Below, piece by piece: positions 27,060 to 36,453 of a stretch of 64,000 bases of DNA (positions are counted from its first letter, which is position 1; the number at the start of each line of letters is the position of its first letter). The translations under genes and the position numbers were made by a program. The notes beneath the pieces are model-generated. The model made no database searches and had not been told where the DNA came from. It saw only the letters and a program-made list of their open reading frames with translations. This DNA comes from Ruegeria arenilitoris (lineage in GTDB: Bacteria; Pseudomonadota; Alphaproteobacteria; Rhodobacterales; Rhodobacteraceae), in contig NZ_WQHX01000007.1 in NCBI RefSeq assembly GCF_013035425.1, forward strand, positions 1-64,000, given 5' to 3'.

Positions 27060-28597
27060 AGGAAGACACCACAAACCCACTAGAGGATACGACCTCGGCC
27101 GCTGCAAAGGCTTATGCCGAAGAGCGGCGGGAAAATATCCGCACCTTCGTACGGACTTCACCAGAATATTACATCCGGAATTTTGATAAGATTGGCACCT
27201 CGGCCCGCTTTACACCCACCTTCAATGTGTTTGCTGGCCTATTTGGACCCATCTGGTTCGGAGCACGCGGCCTTTGGTCCTGGGCGTTACCGTTTTTAAT
27301 CCTTGAAGCGCTGGCCTTTGTGCAAATTGCGCGAGGTCTATTCGGTGATCTAGGGGCAGATGCCATGGCACGCATCACCTCCATCGAAGGTACGCTCGAA
27401 TTGCGGCGCCAACAACTCGCTGCGGCTATTGAAAACAATTCCGATCGGGTGGATGCGTTTCGCCGTACTGTCGAGTCGCTTGAGGCCAATATCGAAGGGT
27501 TCAGGGCCGAGGCCGAAGCCGCTGCGGCCCAAGGGCCAACAATTGCGCTGACTGGTCTTGTGATTTTGCTTGTCGTTAAGCTGGTGCAAGCTGTGACGGC
27601 CAATACAGCGCTTGAAGCACGTTTTTCGGACTGGCTCAGCGACCGAACAATCCGCTCGGGAATGCCCGTTCAGCAGATAGTTTTTTCAGCCGTCTTCATG
27701 GGGTTAATCGTTGCCGCTGCCGTTGTGCACTACAGCTTTCCGGATCGATTTACGCTGCTGACCAATTTTCCGACCGACCCGGATATACGCCTTGTATCGA
27801 TCGACGGCGTAGAAGCATTTTTTAACTGGGCCGTTCTAAACGGTGAGGCGTTGTTTGATGGAATTACTTATGTAATCCGACTTGTGCTTGACGCTTTGGA
27901 AACCATTTTCGTCAGTACGCCCTGGATCGTAATTGCAGCGCTGATCATCTTACTCACATGGCTGACAGCTGGCGTTCGGATGGCGATCTACTCCGGTGCT
28001 TTTCTCGCTTACATGGGCTTGCTGGGCTTCTGGGAGAAAGCCATGACAACACTGGCGCTCCTTGGAACTGCGGCTTGCCTTTCTATTGTTATCGGCATTC
28101 CGCTTGGTATGTTCGCCGCCCGCCGTCCACGATTTTACGCGTTTATTCAGCCCATCATGGACTTCATGCAGACAATGCCGGCCTTCGTGTTCATGATTCC
28201 TGTTATCGCATTCTTTGGCACAGGAAAACCGGCCGCGGTCGTCACGACGATGATCTTTGGAGGAACGCCGGTTGTTCGTCTCACCGTCCTGGGGCTGCGC
28301 GGAGTACCCGAAAGTGTGCGCGAGGCGGCTATTAGCTTTGGAGCTAACAAATGGTATCTGCTAACCAAGGTTGATTTACCTCTTGCAAGCCCCTCCATCC
28401 GGGCAGGTATAAATCAAACCATCATGCTTTCGCTTGCTATGGTCGTGGTTGCTTCGCTCATTGGAGCCAAGGGGCTTGGCGAAGATGTGTTGGAAGCGTT
28501 GCAATACGCCAATGTGGGACAAGGTATTCTGGCGGGTTTCTCTATCTTGTTCTGCGCTATGATCCTTGACCGGATCGTACAGGGTCAGCGTAAGTGA
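27056..28597 (+). CDS. Betaine-type ABC permease with N-terminal coiled-coil extension
   Basis: 513 residues, against roughly 280-350 in ordinary ProW/OpuAB permeases. The C-terminal 280 residues are the permease: helices, and the EAA-loop segment REAAISFGANKWYLLTKVDLPLASPSIRAG. Before it, residues 45-100 (RFTPTFNVFAGLFGPIWFGARGLW) resemble the DUF2628 membrane module, and residues 105-165 form a charged coiled coil (TSIEGTLELRRQQLAAAIEN, then RRTVESLEANIEGFRAEAE). The extension could sense membrane state or assemble the complex; that is a guess. It overlaps the genes on both sides by four bases. Confidence 0.88.
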   Translation: MKEDTTNPLEDTTSAAAKAYAEERRENIRTFVRTSPEYYIRNFDKIGTSARFTPTFNVFAGLFGPIWFGARGLWSWALPFLILEALAFVQIARGLFGDLGADAMARITSIEGTLELRRQQLAAAIENNSDRVDAFRRTVESLEANIEGFRAEAEAAAAQGPTIALTGLVILLVVKLVQAVTANTALEARFSDWLSDRTIRSGMPVQQIVFSAVFMGLIVAAAVVHYSFPDRFTLLTNFPTDPDIRLVSIDGVEAFFNWAVLNGEALFDGITYVIRLVLDALETIFVSTPWIVIAALIILLTWLTAGVRMAIYSGAFLAYMGLLGFWEKAMTTLALLGTAACLSIVIGIPLGMFAARRPRFYAFIQPIMDFMQTMPAFVFMIPVIAFFGTGKPAAVVTTMIFGGTPVVRLTVLGLRGVPESVREAAISFGANKWYLLTKVDLPLASPSIRAGINQTIMLSLAMVVVASLIGAKGLGEDVLEALQYANVGQGILAGFSILFCAMILDRIVQGQRK

Positions 28598-29316
28598 ACG
28601 CGCTTGTCCTTATTCATGGGTTCATGGGCGGTGGCGCGCAATGGGAAGGGTATATAGATGGCTTGGCCGGGCAGTTCGATCTTATTACGACAGATCTGCC
28701 GGGTTTCGGCGCAAGGTCTCATCTATCGCCGATCGACAGCATCAATGGATATGCAGATTGGGTTATCGATCATCTAAGAAAAGCGGGTGTCGTTAGGTAT
28801 CACCTCCTTGGTCATTCCATGGGCGGTATGATTGCCCAGGAAGTTGCCCTTAAAGACAATGATCGAATTGATCGCCTTGTGCTTTACGCTACTGGTGCAA
28901 TCGGCGTTTTGCCTGGGCGGTTTGAGACAATAGAAGAAAGTAAAAGGCGGGCGCAAGAAGAGGGTTCTGCAGCTACCGCACGACGTATCGCGGCGACTTG
29001 GTTTCTTAAAAGAGAAGCGGCAGAAGGTTTCGAGCGTTGCGCGACGATTGCAGCGCAATCAAAATTGCCTGCAATAAATGCTGGGCTTGACGCTATGCAG
29101 TCTTGGTCGGGCAAACAAAACTTAAGCCAGATTGAAAAAGAAACTCTGGTCATATGGGGTGATCGTGATCGAACTTACCCATGGACGCAAATCCAAAAGC
29201 TTTGGACAGATATCCCAAATTCTTCACTTGCCGTCGTGCCGGATTGCGCTCATGCCGTCCACGCTGAGAAGCCTGAATTATTCGGGCGTCTGATTGCTGA
29301 TTTTTTGGCTCGTTGA
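28594..29316 (+). CDS. Alpha/beta hydrolase at end of betaine-type transporter operon
   Basis: 240 residues, GTG start in a GTGA overlap with the permease stop. Oxyanion strand LIHGFMGGGAQW, nucleophile elbow LLGHSMGG, acid region VIWGDRDRTYPW, and catalytic histidine near CAHAVHAEKPE make a complete hydrolase of the MhpC/BioH type. Translational coupling to the transporter suggests it acts on the imported compound or a derived ester or lactone. Cytoplasmic, as there is no signal peptide. The substrate is unknown. Confidence 0.85.
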   Translation: MNALVLIHGFMGGGAQWEGYIDGLAGQFDLITTDLPGFGARSHLSPIDSINGYADWVIDHLRKAGVVRYHLLGHSMGGMIAQEVALKDNDRIDRLVLYATGAIGVLPGRFETIEESKRRAQEEGSAATARRIAATWFLKREAAEGFERCATIAAQSKLPAINAGLDAMQSWSGKQNLSQIEKETLVIWGDRDRTYPWTQIQKLWTDIPNSSLAVVPDCAHAVHAEKPELFGRLIADFLAR

Positions 29317-29572
29317 TACTTCAAACCCAACGACCGGTTCATGAAACTGAGTCCGGTAAGTTTGTTGCAAAGGCAAGGGAAGAAGTTGCGGCATTGTGAG
29401 AACGGTTAGACTCAGCACATCCACCAGAATTTGGAAAAGAACATAGGCCGGGCGTCTCACGAAAAGAGAATGAACGAAGCAGTATTTTGATCCTTCGGCA
29501 AAAAATTCTTGCCGCGCAATTGGGAACACAGGCAGGGTGGTTCAGCGACTTTTGGTGAGGCTTTTTTAACGG

Positions 29573-30976
29573 ATGGCAGCACAATCCGAAAACCAAGCAG
29601 TCTTCCTTTCTGGGGGACTGATGAGGCACGTAGTCAGAATGTCTCTGACCACCAGCATTGGGTTAATGGCAATCTTTGCCGTTGATTTCGTCGATATGGT
29701 CTTCATTTCGATGCTGGGTAACGACGCGCTGGCCGCGGCGGTTGGCTATGCTGGCACTTTGTTGTTTTTCACCAATGCTGTGAATATCGGTCTTTCTATT
29801 TCCGCCGGGGCTTTGGTTGCTCGGGAACTTGGGGCAGGTCGCCCGGATGATGCCCGAAAGTTTGGATCAAGCGTTGGTGTTTTGGGTGTATTAATTGGGG
29901 TTCTTGTGTCCCTGATTGTTCTGATTAAAGTTGAATTCTTGCTGTCTTTACTGGGCGCAAAGGGCGAGGTGCTGAGATTAGCGTCTAGATACGTGTCAAT
30001 AATCCTTCCCACAATGTGGGTCATGTCGGCGGCAATGACTGCCATGGCAGTTTTGCGCGCGCATGGGGATGCACGAAGATCGATGATGGCGACTATTTAC
30101 GGGGGTGTTGTAAATGCCGTGCTGGACCCAGTTCTAATTTTCGCTGTGGGTTTGGGATTGGATGGGGCCGCGATCGCCTCTGTTTTGGCGCGGATCACAA
30201 TGTTGGTTGCGGCATTGCTGCCTGCGCTGCGCGTTCATAATGGGTTTGCGAGGCTTTCGATCCGGCAAGTCACGCGGGACTTTAGTGCTGTTCGAATGAT
30301 TGCAGTACCAGCAATCCTCACAAATATTGCTACTCCGATTGGAAATGCGATCGTGGTGCGTGAGATCGCTGAATACGGCACCGACGCGGTCGCAGGAATG
30401 GCGGTCATAGGACGTTTGATGCCCGTTGCGTTTTCGGTAATTTTCGCGCTGTCCGGTGCGATAGGGCCAATCATCGGTCAGAATTTTGGTGCAGGACAGT
30501 ACGATAGAGTCAGATCGGCTTTCATTGCTGGTGTAAAGTTTACCGCGACGTATGTGTTGATTATGGCGGCTGTTTTGTTCGTATTGCGTTCACCAATTGC
30601 TGATTTGTTTGATGCCCAGGGCGAAACACGTGCGCTAATTTATCTTTTTTGTGGGCCGCTGGCGCTGGCGGCGTTCTTCAATGGCGTAATCTTTGTTACA
30701 AATGCCAGCTTTAATAACTTGGGCTATCCGATCTACTCAACTTGGATAAATTGGGGACGGCACACTGTCGGAACGTGGGTCTTCGTAATTATTGGTTCGA
30801 AAATAGCCGGTGCGCCGGGCGTGTTGCTTGGGCAGGCTTTTGGTGGTGTTTTATTCGCCGTGATCGGTTGGGTGATGGTCAATCGAGTTATTTCGCACTT
30901 GTCGAGGCCCGGCCCAACTGACCCGTTCGCCGATCAAAGGCGCATACATTCACTATTTGGGCGCCGAGGGTGGTAG
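29573..30976 (+). CDS. MATE-family efflux transporter
   Basis: 467 residues with about twelve membrane spans in two halves. The family features are visible: GLMAIFAVDFVDMVFISMLG at the first helices, the GAIGPIIGQNFGAGQYDRV block in the second half, and a long run of hydrophobic segments. The ribosome site before the ATG at 29573 is weak. MATE proteins export organic cations or drugs against sodium or protons. It lies 256 bases after the hydrolase with no strong terminator between, so co-transcription is possible but not shown. Confidence 0.9.
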   Translation: MAAQSENQAVFLSGGLMRHVVRMSLTTSIGLMAIFAVDFVDMVFISMLGNDALAAAVGYAGTLLFFTNAVNIGLSISAGALVARELGAGRPDDARKFGSSVGVLGVLIGVLVSLIVLIKVEFLLSLLGAKGEVLRLASRYVSIILPTMWVMSAAMTAMAVLRAHGDARRSMMATIYGGVVNAVLDPVLIFAVGLGLDGAAIASVLARITMLVAALLPALRVHNGFARLSIRQVTRDFSAVRMIAVPAILTNIATPIGNAIVVREIAEYGTDAVAGMAVIGRLMPVAFSVIFALSGAIGPIIGQNFGAGQYDRVRSAFIAGVKFTATYVLIMAAVLFVLRSPIADLFDAQGETRALIYLFCGPLALAAFFNGVIFVTNASFNNLGYPIYSTWINWGRHTVGTWVFVIIGSKIAGAPGVLLGQAFGGVLFAVIGWVMVNRVISHLSRPGPTDPFADQRRIHSLFGRRGW

Positions 30977-31053
30977 TTTTCAGTTCGGTTCATTTGCATG
31001 TTGCTAGTCGGAAGTAAGACAACTTTCCTTTGTTGGGCTAGATCCGCGCCAGC

Positions 31054-31689
31054 ATGAACCATGAGCGAAGTGAAGTACCTTGCGCCTTGGAGAAAACACC
31101 TATGCCAGCATCCGGGGGTAGTTCCGGACTCGTCGGAATTTTGGGTCCGGTCACAATGGACTCTGTAGACCGTTTCGCGCGCGAAATCGGGTTCGAAGCG
31201 CGGTATCAGTTGAACTTGCCGCAGGGTGAAAACGGGGTTTGGACACTGAGCCGCGACCCTATGAGTACTGATAGTAATTCCCCAACTACAGATAGAACCG
31301 TGCACATTGATCAGTACACAGGCAAAATTCTGGCCGATGTGCGATACGAAGATTATTCCTTGGCGGGTAAGGCCATGGCTGTTGGTATCGCACTGCATAT
31401 GGGCACACTAGGTTTATGGAGCGTTTTGGCGAACACGATTTTCTGCCTGTGCGTTTTGTTCATGTGCGTCACTTCCATCGTGCTGTGGGTAAAGCGTCGT
31501 CCGGTAAACGCAAGACGACTTGCTGCGCCCCCAATGCCCAGCGAATTGCCTGTTTGGCAAGGTGCAGTAAAGGTGGGCCTGGCAGTTTCCATTGCTTTTC
31601 CGATGGCGGGTGTCGCCATTTTGACGGTACTTTTGTTTGATGCCTTTGTGTTGACCTATTTGCCAAGAGTACGTCGCTGTTTAACTTAA
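31054..31689 (+). pseudogene. PepSY-associated membrane protein, C-terminal fragment
   Basis: The 211 codons correspond to only the second half of PepSY-TM proteins, which are normally around 450 residues. Matching parts are the VPCALEKTPMPASGG linker, SVDRFAREIGFEARYQLNLP, HIDQYTGKILADVRYEDY, and the membrane spans around GIALHMGTLGLW and SIVLWVKRRP. The N-terminal spans and first PepSY unit are absent; the MATE gene ends 78 bases upstream. The likeness starts right at the first codons, so a deletion has joined the two. Intact members take part in iron or copper handling. Function is unlikely. Confidence 0.65.
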
Positions 31690-31696
31690 AGTTATA

Positions 31697-31725
31697 GGCG
31701 CAGCGTTTTCGCGTGCTGCGCCTTT
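31697..31725. terminator. Bidirectional stem-loop between convergent genes
   Basis: GGCGCAGC (31697-31704) pairs exactly with GCTGCGCC (31715-31722), followed by TTT on the plus strand. It sits between the PepSY remnant and the end of the SulP gene and can serve both strands. Confidence 0.65.
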
Positions 31726-33428
31726 CAACTGCCAGTGGCCTTGTTTTGATAGACGGATATCAAACTTTCGCCAGTATCGAAGAACGACTCGGCACCTATC
31801 AAATCGCTGACGCCAAATTTGTCGAGCTGGGCTTTGACATCAGGTTCCAGCATCAGGAAAACAAGCTGTATTTTGTTCCTTTTCAAGAACTTGAAAATTG
31901 ATTTCAATGTATAGCCAGCAGTGAAGTCAACTGTATCTATTGCAGACGCGTCTATGCAGAACCAATTAATCTTGTTCGAAGTTGATTGCACGATGCTTGT
32001 AACTTCTTCCGTCAGGCGCTGAGTGTTGGCATAGTACATCCCGTGAGAAAATCGGTAGATAACAAGACCCGGTAAAATCTGATTGGGCTCAGCCAGAGAT
32101 TTGGTGTGCCACCCTATTTTCTTTCCCTGCACAATCACTGAATTCTTGGGCCGATAACCATGTCTTGTATGATCTATTAGGGACAGTACCATCGCGAAAA
32201 TGATGCCTTGCTCGACGCCGACGATCACCACCACGCCGGTTGTCGATACGGCAATCCAAAACTCGGATCGCGCCTGTTTATAGATTTTCACCAATCCACG
32301 AAGGTCGATCAGGTTAACACCGATTAAAAATACAATAGCAGACAGGGCGGCGTTTGGCAGGTAAGCAAGTGGCGCAGTCAGAAATAGGATGACGACCAGA
32401 ACAATAAGTACCGTCGTTAACTGTGCGATCTGGCTTTTTCCCCCAACACTAGCGACCATTTCAGTCTTTGTTGGACTGCCGTTGACAACGAATGTACCGG
32501 AAAAAGCCGCCCCAAGGTTAGCTGCGCTCAATCCGATTAGATCGTTGTTTTCGCTGAACTTGTCATCGTAACGCGCGGCGTAGGCACGCGATGTAGCTGC
32601 ACTTTGCGCAAGAATGACCACGAAAATTGCCAAAGCTGTCGGCAACAACTGCTTAATCGGCGCCCAGCTCCAATTCACCTCTGGGATCGCAAGGGCAGGC
32701 AGACCACTGGGAACGGGACCAAGTACAGCAATTCCCGAAGCATCGAAATCCAAGAACCAGCTTAAACAGATAACCCCGACTACGGCTATCAAAGGGCCAG
32801 GTACTTTACGGGATAGTTGCCTTCCAACTAACACGACCAAAAGCACCGCAATAGAAATCGCCACTGTTGGCCAGTGAAATTGATCAAAGTTCTGAACGAA
32901 ACTCCACAGTTTGTGCAGTGTTCCATGTTCTGATGCTTCAATCCCCATCATTGGTGGGATTTCGGTCGACGCCACTTGGATTCCTACTCCTGTCAAAAAT
33001 CCGACCAGCACTGTTCGGGAAAGAAAGTCGGCCAAGAACCCAAGGCCAATAATTCGAGCTGTGATCAAAAGAACACCTGCCAATAGTGCCAGCAGCGATG
33101 CCAGCGCTAGATATTCCGACGAGCCAGCAACAGCCATTCCCGCCAGTGCGGAAGCCGTAATCGCCGCAGTTGCGGAATCCGCACCGACAACCAAATGCCT
33201 CGACGATCCAAAGATCGAAAACAACGCCATCGGTATCAGGATTGTATAGAGGCCGGTAATTACCGGTGTCCCAACTATCTTCGTGTAGCCCATGACTTCG
33301 GGGATCGCGAGGCTCGCAAATGTGATTCCAGCAAGAATTTCAGTCGGCAGAGCAGGGCGATCAAATGGTAGAACACCTTGCAGAACGGGCAGCCGAAATC
33401 GATTTAGATCAGATCCCCGTTTTCTCAT
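31725..33428 (-). CDS. SulP-family anion permease with STAS domain
   Basis: The start is at ATG 33428 (MRKRGSDLNRFRLP), with AAGGGTG upstream, giving 567 residues; an open extension to 33539 is not supported. About twelve membrane spans begin with GITFASLAIPEVMGYTKI. NGSPTKTEMVASVGGKSQ is the typical core motif, and the cytoplasmic STAS domain spans the last 110 residues (NWFCIDASAIDTVDFTAGYTL). SulP carriers move sulfate, bicarbonate, oxalate or related anions. Two candidate sulfite-producing pathways lie on either side, so sulfate or sulfite exchange is an idea, but the sequence alone cannot tell the anion. Confidence 0.88.
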   Translation of the reverse strand: MRKRGSDLNRFRLPVLQGVLPFDRPALPTEILAGITFASLAIPEVMGYTKIVGTPVITGLYTILIPMALFSIFGSSRHLVVGADSATAAITASALAGMAVAGSSEYLALASLLALLAGVLLITARIIGLGFLADFLSRTVLVGFLTGVGIQVASTEIPPMMGIEASEHGTLHKLWSFVQNFDQFHWPTVAISIAVLLVVLVGRQLSRKVPGPLIAVVGVICLSWFLDFDASGIAVLGPVPSGLPALAIPEVNWSWAPIKQLLPTALAIFVVILAQSAATSRAYAARYDDKFSENNDLIGLSAANLGAAFSGTFVVNGSPTKTEMVASVGGKSQIAQLTTVLIVLVVILFLTAPLAYLPNAALSAIVFLIGVNLIDLRGLVKIYKQARSEFWIAVSTTGVVVIVGVEQGIIFAMVLSLIDHTRHGYRPKNSVIVQGKKIGWHTKSLAEPNQILPGLVIYRFSHGMYYANTQRLTEEVTSIVQSTSNKINWFCIDASAIDTVDFTAGYTLKSIFKFLKRNKIQLVFLMLEPDVKAQLDKFGVSDLIGAESFFDTGESLISVYQNKATGS

Positions 33429-33575
33429 GTGTTCACCCTTACTGCTTGATATCCAGATTGCCGATTCAGATGATAGAAAAATCTTTGGCAATGAGCGAAT
33501 TGAGTTTCCCATTCGATACTGAGTCAATGGTGAGCCCATTTAACGGTGTGCGAGCAACGGGTCCTTTAACTTAAG

Positions 33576-34862
33576 CTACGGCTGAAACCCGTCCGGAACT
33601 CCAAATGGCGGTTCTTCGACACTGGTACCAGTCAATGCGTACAAAAAGGCCACTAAGTTGCCGATTTCTTCGTCTGACAAGGTTACTGGACGAATGTCGA
33701 CTGTCGATCGAACACGCTGCATTTCTAACTTGTCCTGCCAAATTATGAAATCTGCTCCTTGCAACCAAGGCACGGGCGGCAGGTTAGCGTCATATTCAGC
33801 CCAATTTTCAAAGCTGACTGCTGGATCGAGATGGTGCCTGACGACGCTCTCCAAGTCGGGGAAGGCACCGTTGTGACCGTAAGGTGCGGTTAAAGCTACA
33901 TTGCGAAGCATCGGTGTGCGAAAGCGATAGGCATCTTCCAATCTGTTGCTTTCCCCCATGCGACCAACATCGCGAGCGTATGGATCCCATTGCCGCGTCC
34001 TACCCGGGCCGAAAGGTGGGATGCTTAACGCATGAAACTTTTGGTCCGACATTAAGGGGCCGGAGTGGCAGGTTGCGCACTTGGCTTTACTATAAAACAG
34101 GTCCATCCCTTTTTTCTGCTTTGGCGACAAAGCTGTGGTGTCACCGGAAAGGTACTGATCAAAGGGGCTGTCGGTGCTGCGCCATTCGAGCGCCATAAAA
34201 GCAGCAAGTGCGTTCACAACCTGAACAATCGTTATTTCATTGGGTGTGTCTACATCATCAAACGCTTCAACGATGGCTTGCCCGTAAAGCGGATCCGTTC
34301 GAACGCGTTTTGCAATGATAGGCCAGCCTTTGTCGATTCTGTCATGAACAGCACCTGTAACTTCGTTTTCAGCAACATTTCCGGCCATTTCAAACTGTGC
34401 AGTCAGAGGAAACAAAGCCTGTGCTGCGAGCAGCGAATTCAGTCCTTTCGGCAGCCATTCTTGCGCAGGTGAGTTGATGCCGTTTCCGTAAACATCAGAA
34501 TGGCTGAGGCGTCCGTCATGAAACAGAGTATGAATTTCCTTTGCGCCAAGGTTCCATAAACCAGGCGAGTTTCGCGGTATGCGTTTGCGAATTTTATGCC
34601 GGCCTTTTCCAGGTGTGCGTTCCGGTCCAAGTCCTTCGCCGCCCTCTCCGATGCCAAGAGATAACCCGTCGGAAGTGCCAAAGTCGGGGTGATGGCAATG
34701 GGCGCAGGAGATATTTTGATTTCCAGATAAAACCGGATCGTAAAAAAGCTGATGACCGACGGCAGCCTGTTTCATATCAAAGGGGATGAAATCTTCATCT
34801 GTCAGCGGCCGAGGTAGCTCTTGTGACGTTGCTGGTACAGCGAACAGGAAAGCAAAACACAA
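33576..34862 (-). CDS. Di-haem cytochrome c peroxidase family protein
   Basis: Two c-type haem sites are visible: CAHCHH near the start and CATCH about 230 residues later. GTSDGLSLGIGEGG and RFRTPMLRNVALTAPYGHNG belong to the MauG/CcpA-like peroxidase family. About 428 residues from a TTG at 34862, which would give the short export signal CFAFLFAVPATSQ. There is no ATG or GTG in frame near this point, so the start is doubtful: upstream codons to 35288 are antisense to the neighbouring gene. Periplasmic, reducing hydrogen peroxide or oxidising a protein substrate. The head-to-head start with the next gene at 34863 is odd. Confidence 0.8.
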   Translation of the reverse strand: MCFAFLFAVPATSQELPRPLTDEDFIPFDMKQAAVGHQLFYDPVLSGNQNISCAHCHHPDFGTSDGLSLGIGEGGEGLGPERTPGKGRHKIRKRIPRNSPGLWNLGAKEIHTLFHDGRLSHSDVYGNGINSPAQEWLPKGLNSLLAAQALFPLTAQFEMAGNVAENEVTGAVHDRIDKGWPIIAKRVRTDPLYGQAIVEAFDDVDTPNEITIVQVVNALAAFMALEWRSTDSPFDQYLSGDTTALSPKQKKGMDLFYSKAKCATCHSGPLMSDQKFHALSIPPFGPGRTRQWDPYARDVGRMGESNRLEDAYRFRTPMLRNVALTAPYGHNGAFPDLESVVRHHLDPAVSFENWAEYDANLPPVPWLQGADFIIWQDKLEMQRVRSTVDIRPVTLSDEEIGNLVAFLYALTGTSVEEPPFGVPDGFQP

Positions 34863-35333
34863 ATGCGTCAGTACATTTTTGCCTTTTGTCTTATTGCAAC
34901 GCCGACGCTGGCTGAACTTGAGGGCGCGCGTGACTTGATGGAAGCCGGAGAGTTTGAAGCCGCCCGAGACGAACTGATGCCAGCTGCGCGCTCGGGTAAT
35001 GCCGAGGCGGAAGAATTGATTGGCGTGATGTATGGTTTGGGGCTTGGAGTGGAACAGGACTATGAACGAGCTTTTGAATGGTATTTGCGGGCTTCTATGA
35101 AAGGACATCCGGGTGCGCAATCGGGCATCGGCTGGTATTACGAGTTGGGGCTCGGTATGCCCGCTCCAGATCTTGTACGCGCCTACATGTGGTACACGCT
35201 CAGCGCCATCGGTGGCGATCCCGACGCGGCGATCAGCCTTGAAGAAATAGTCAAGAAAATGACGCCAGAGCAGATCGAACGAGCTCATATTCTAGTAAAC
35301 GACTACAAAGGGTGGATGTACCCGTTTCGATAG
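34863..35333 (+). CDS. Secreted Sel1-repeat protein
   Basis: 156 residues. Signal peptide MRQYIFAFCLIATPTLA, then two or three Sel1-type helical repeats (AEAEELIGVMYGLGLGVEQD, YERAFEWYLRASMKGHPGAQ, IGWYYELGLGMPAPDLVRAY). It ends in an ALVNDYKGW-like segment (HILVNDYKGW). Such short proteins scaffold periplasmic complexes. It begins one base from the candidate start of the divergent di-haem protein, leaving no intergenic promoter; a promoter inside the peroxidase gene is required. A role as partner of the peroxidase is possible but not shown. Confidence 0.78.
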   Translation: MRQYIFAFCLIATPTLAELEGARDLMEAGEFEAARDELMPAARSGNAEAEELIGVMYGLGLGVEQDYERAFEWYLRASMKGHPGAQSGIGWYYELGLGMPAPDLVRAYMWYTLSAIGGDPDAAISLEEIVKKMTPEQIERAHILVNDYKGWMYPFR

Positions 35334-35367
35334 CGGGGCCGGACTGTAACAGCCCGACCCCGGTAGG

Positions 35368-36429
35368 TCAGTTCAGGTCTGCATCGCGCGATGCGTTGAC
35401 CTCCGCCTCGGCTGCAGCCACAGCCTCGGTCAGAGCTGAAAACACCTCATCTCCGCGGCCCACGTTAGACTGGAACCATTCGTAGACGGGCGTAGCCGCC
35501 TCTTTGAAGGCTGCTTTCTGCTCAGGGGTCGGAACGTACAGATCACCTCCGCCAGCTACGAAATCCTCGTATGCTTGAATGGATTTACGTTTTGGCGATG
35601 CAAAAGTAGCCTGCTGCAACGCATAAAATCCATCAACTACGACGCGTCGCATGTCTTCTGGCAGTTCCTGGAATTTCGCGTTGTTCATCCACCAGAGAGC
35701 GCCCATATAGGCATGACCATCCAGCGTGACGTATTGAAGCCCTGCATCAGGGAACTTCATTCCCATGATGTCAGTGATGCCGTTCTTGGAACCTTCGACG
35801 ACACCTGTTTGAAAGCTGGTGAACAGCTCTGGCCACGGGATAGGTGTTGGTGAAGCGCCCAAAGCCTTTACCAGCTCCTGCGGAAGGTCCGCTACCACGG
35901 TGCGGATCTTCAGACCTTCCATATCTGCTGGCTCTGCGATCCGGCGCTGAGTGTTGGCAAAGTTGCGCCAGCCGCCAGTATTTCCGATTGTCATCAAGCG
36001 GATCGCGCCGCCGGAGTCTTCCAATGCCATATCGCGCATTTTGCGGGTGAAATCACCAGATAGAACGTGTTCGGCAATCCGGTCATCGGCCATAAGATAG
36101 GGCAAGTCCAGAACCTGAACGTACGGGAAAATACCGGATGCACCACCAGACGTCGAAATGTATATATCGATTGTTCCGTCAGCGACACCTTGCAGACATT
36201 CCGCGCCATTCGAACAAAGCTGAGTACCAATGAAGAGTTCGACTTCGATCGCACCGTTCGAGGCAGCCTCAACATAGTTTTTGAAAACGATCAATCCGTC
36301 ATAGTCTTCATCGTTTTCATTTGAATTCGCCGTCGCGCGCAGTGTGTAATCTGCAGCCGCAGCTGCAATGGCGGATGCTGCAACCAGCGAAGTGGCCACC
36401 GCGGCCGATTTAATGAATCTTCTGAGCAT
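35368..36429 (-). CDS. TRAP transporter substrate-binding protein (DctP family)
   Basis: 353 residues, with GGAGGAAACGC before the ATG. Signal peptide MLRRFIKSAAVATSLVAASA and cleavage near AAAAAD. DctP features include LQGVADGTIDIY, the R-containing FANTQRRIAEPADMEGLKIRT (conserved Arg that binds carboxylate or anionic ligands) and FTSFQTGVVEGSKNGITDI. It delivers a periplasmic solute to the DctQM carrier encoded just upstream. Linked to SMO-like enzymes, the ligand may be sulfoquinovose or its glycerol glycoside, but TRAP ligands cannot be read from sequence. It is the last gene of the minus-strand operon. Confidence 0.9.
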   Translation of the reverse strand: MLRRFIKSAAVATSLVAASAIAAAAADYTLRATANSNENDEDYDGLIVFKNYVEAASNGAIEVELFIGTQLCSNGAECLQGVADGTIDIYISTSGGASGIFPYVQVLDLPYLMADDRIAEHVLSGDFTRKMRDMALEDSGGAIRLMTIGNTGGWRNFANTQRRIAEPADMEGLKIRTVVADLPQELVKALGASPTPIPWPELFTSFQTGVVEGSKNGITDIMGMKFPDAGLQYVTLDGHAYMGALWWMNNAKFQELPEDMRRVVVDGFYALQQATFASPKRKSIQAYEDFVAGGGDLYVPTPEQKAAFKEAATPVYEWFQSNVGRGDEVFSALTEAVAAAEAEVNASRDADLN

Positions 36430-36453
36430 GCGTTTCCTCCCTGTGATACTCAG

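Noticed and set aside
34863..35288. N-terminal extension of the di-haem peroxidase to base 35288
   Set aside because: The extension is antisense to the Sel1 gene, which has a signal peptide and repeats; the extra residues have no peroxidase likeness.
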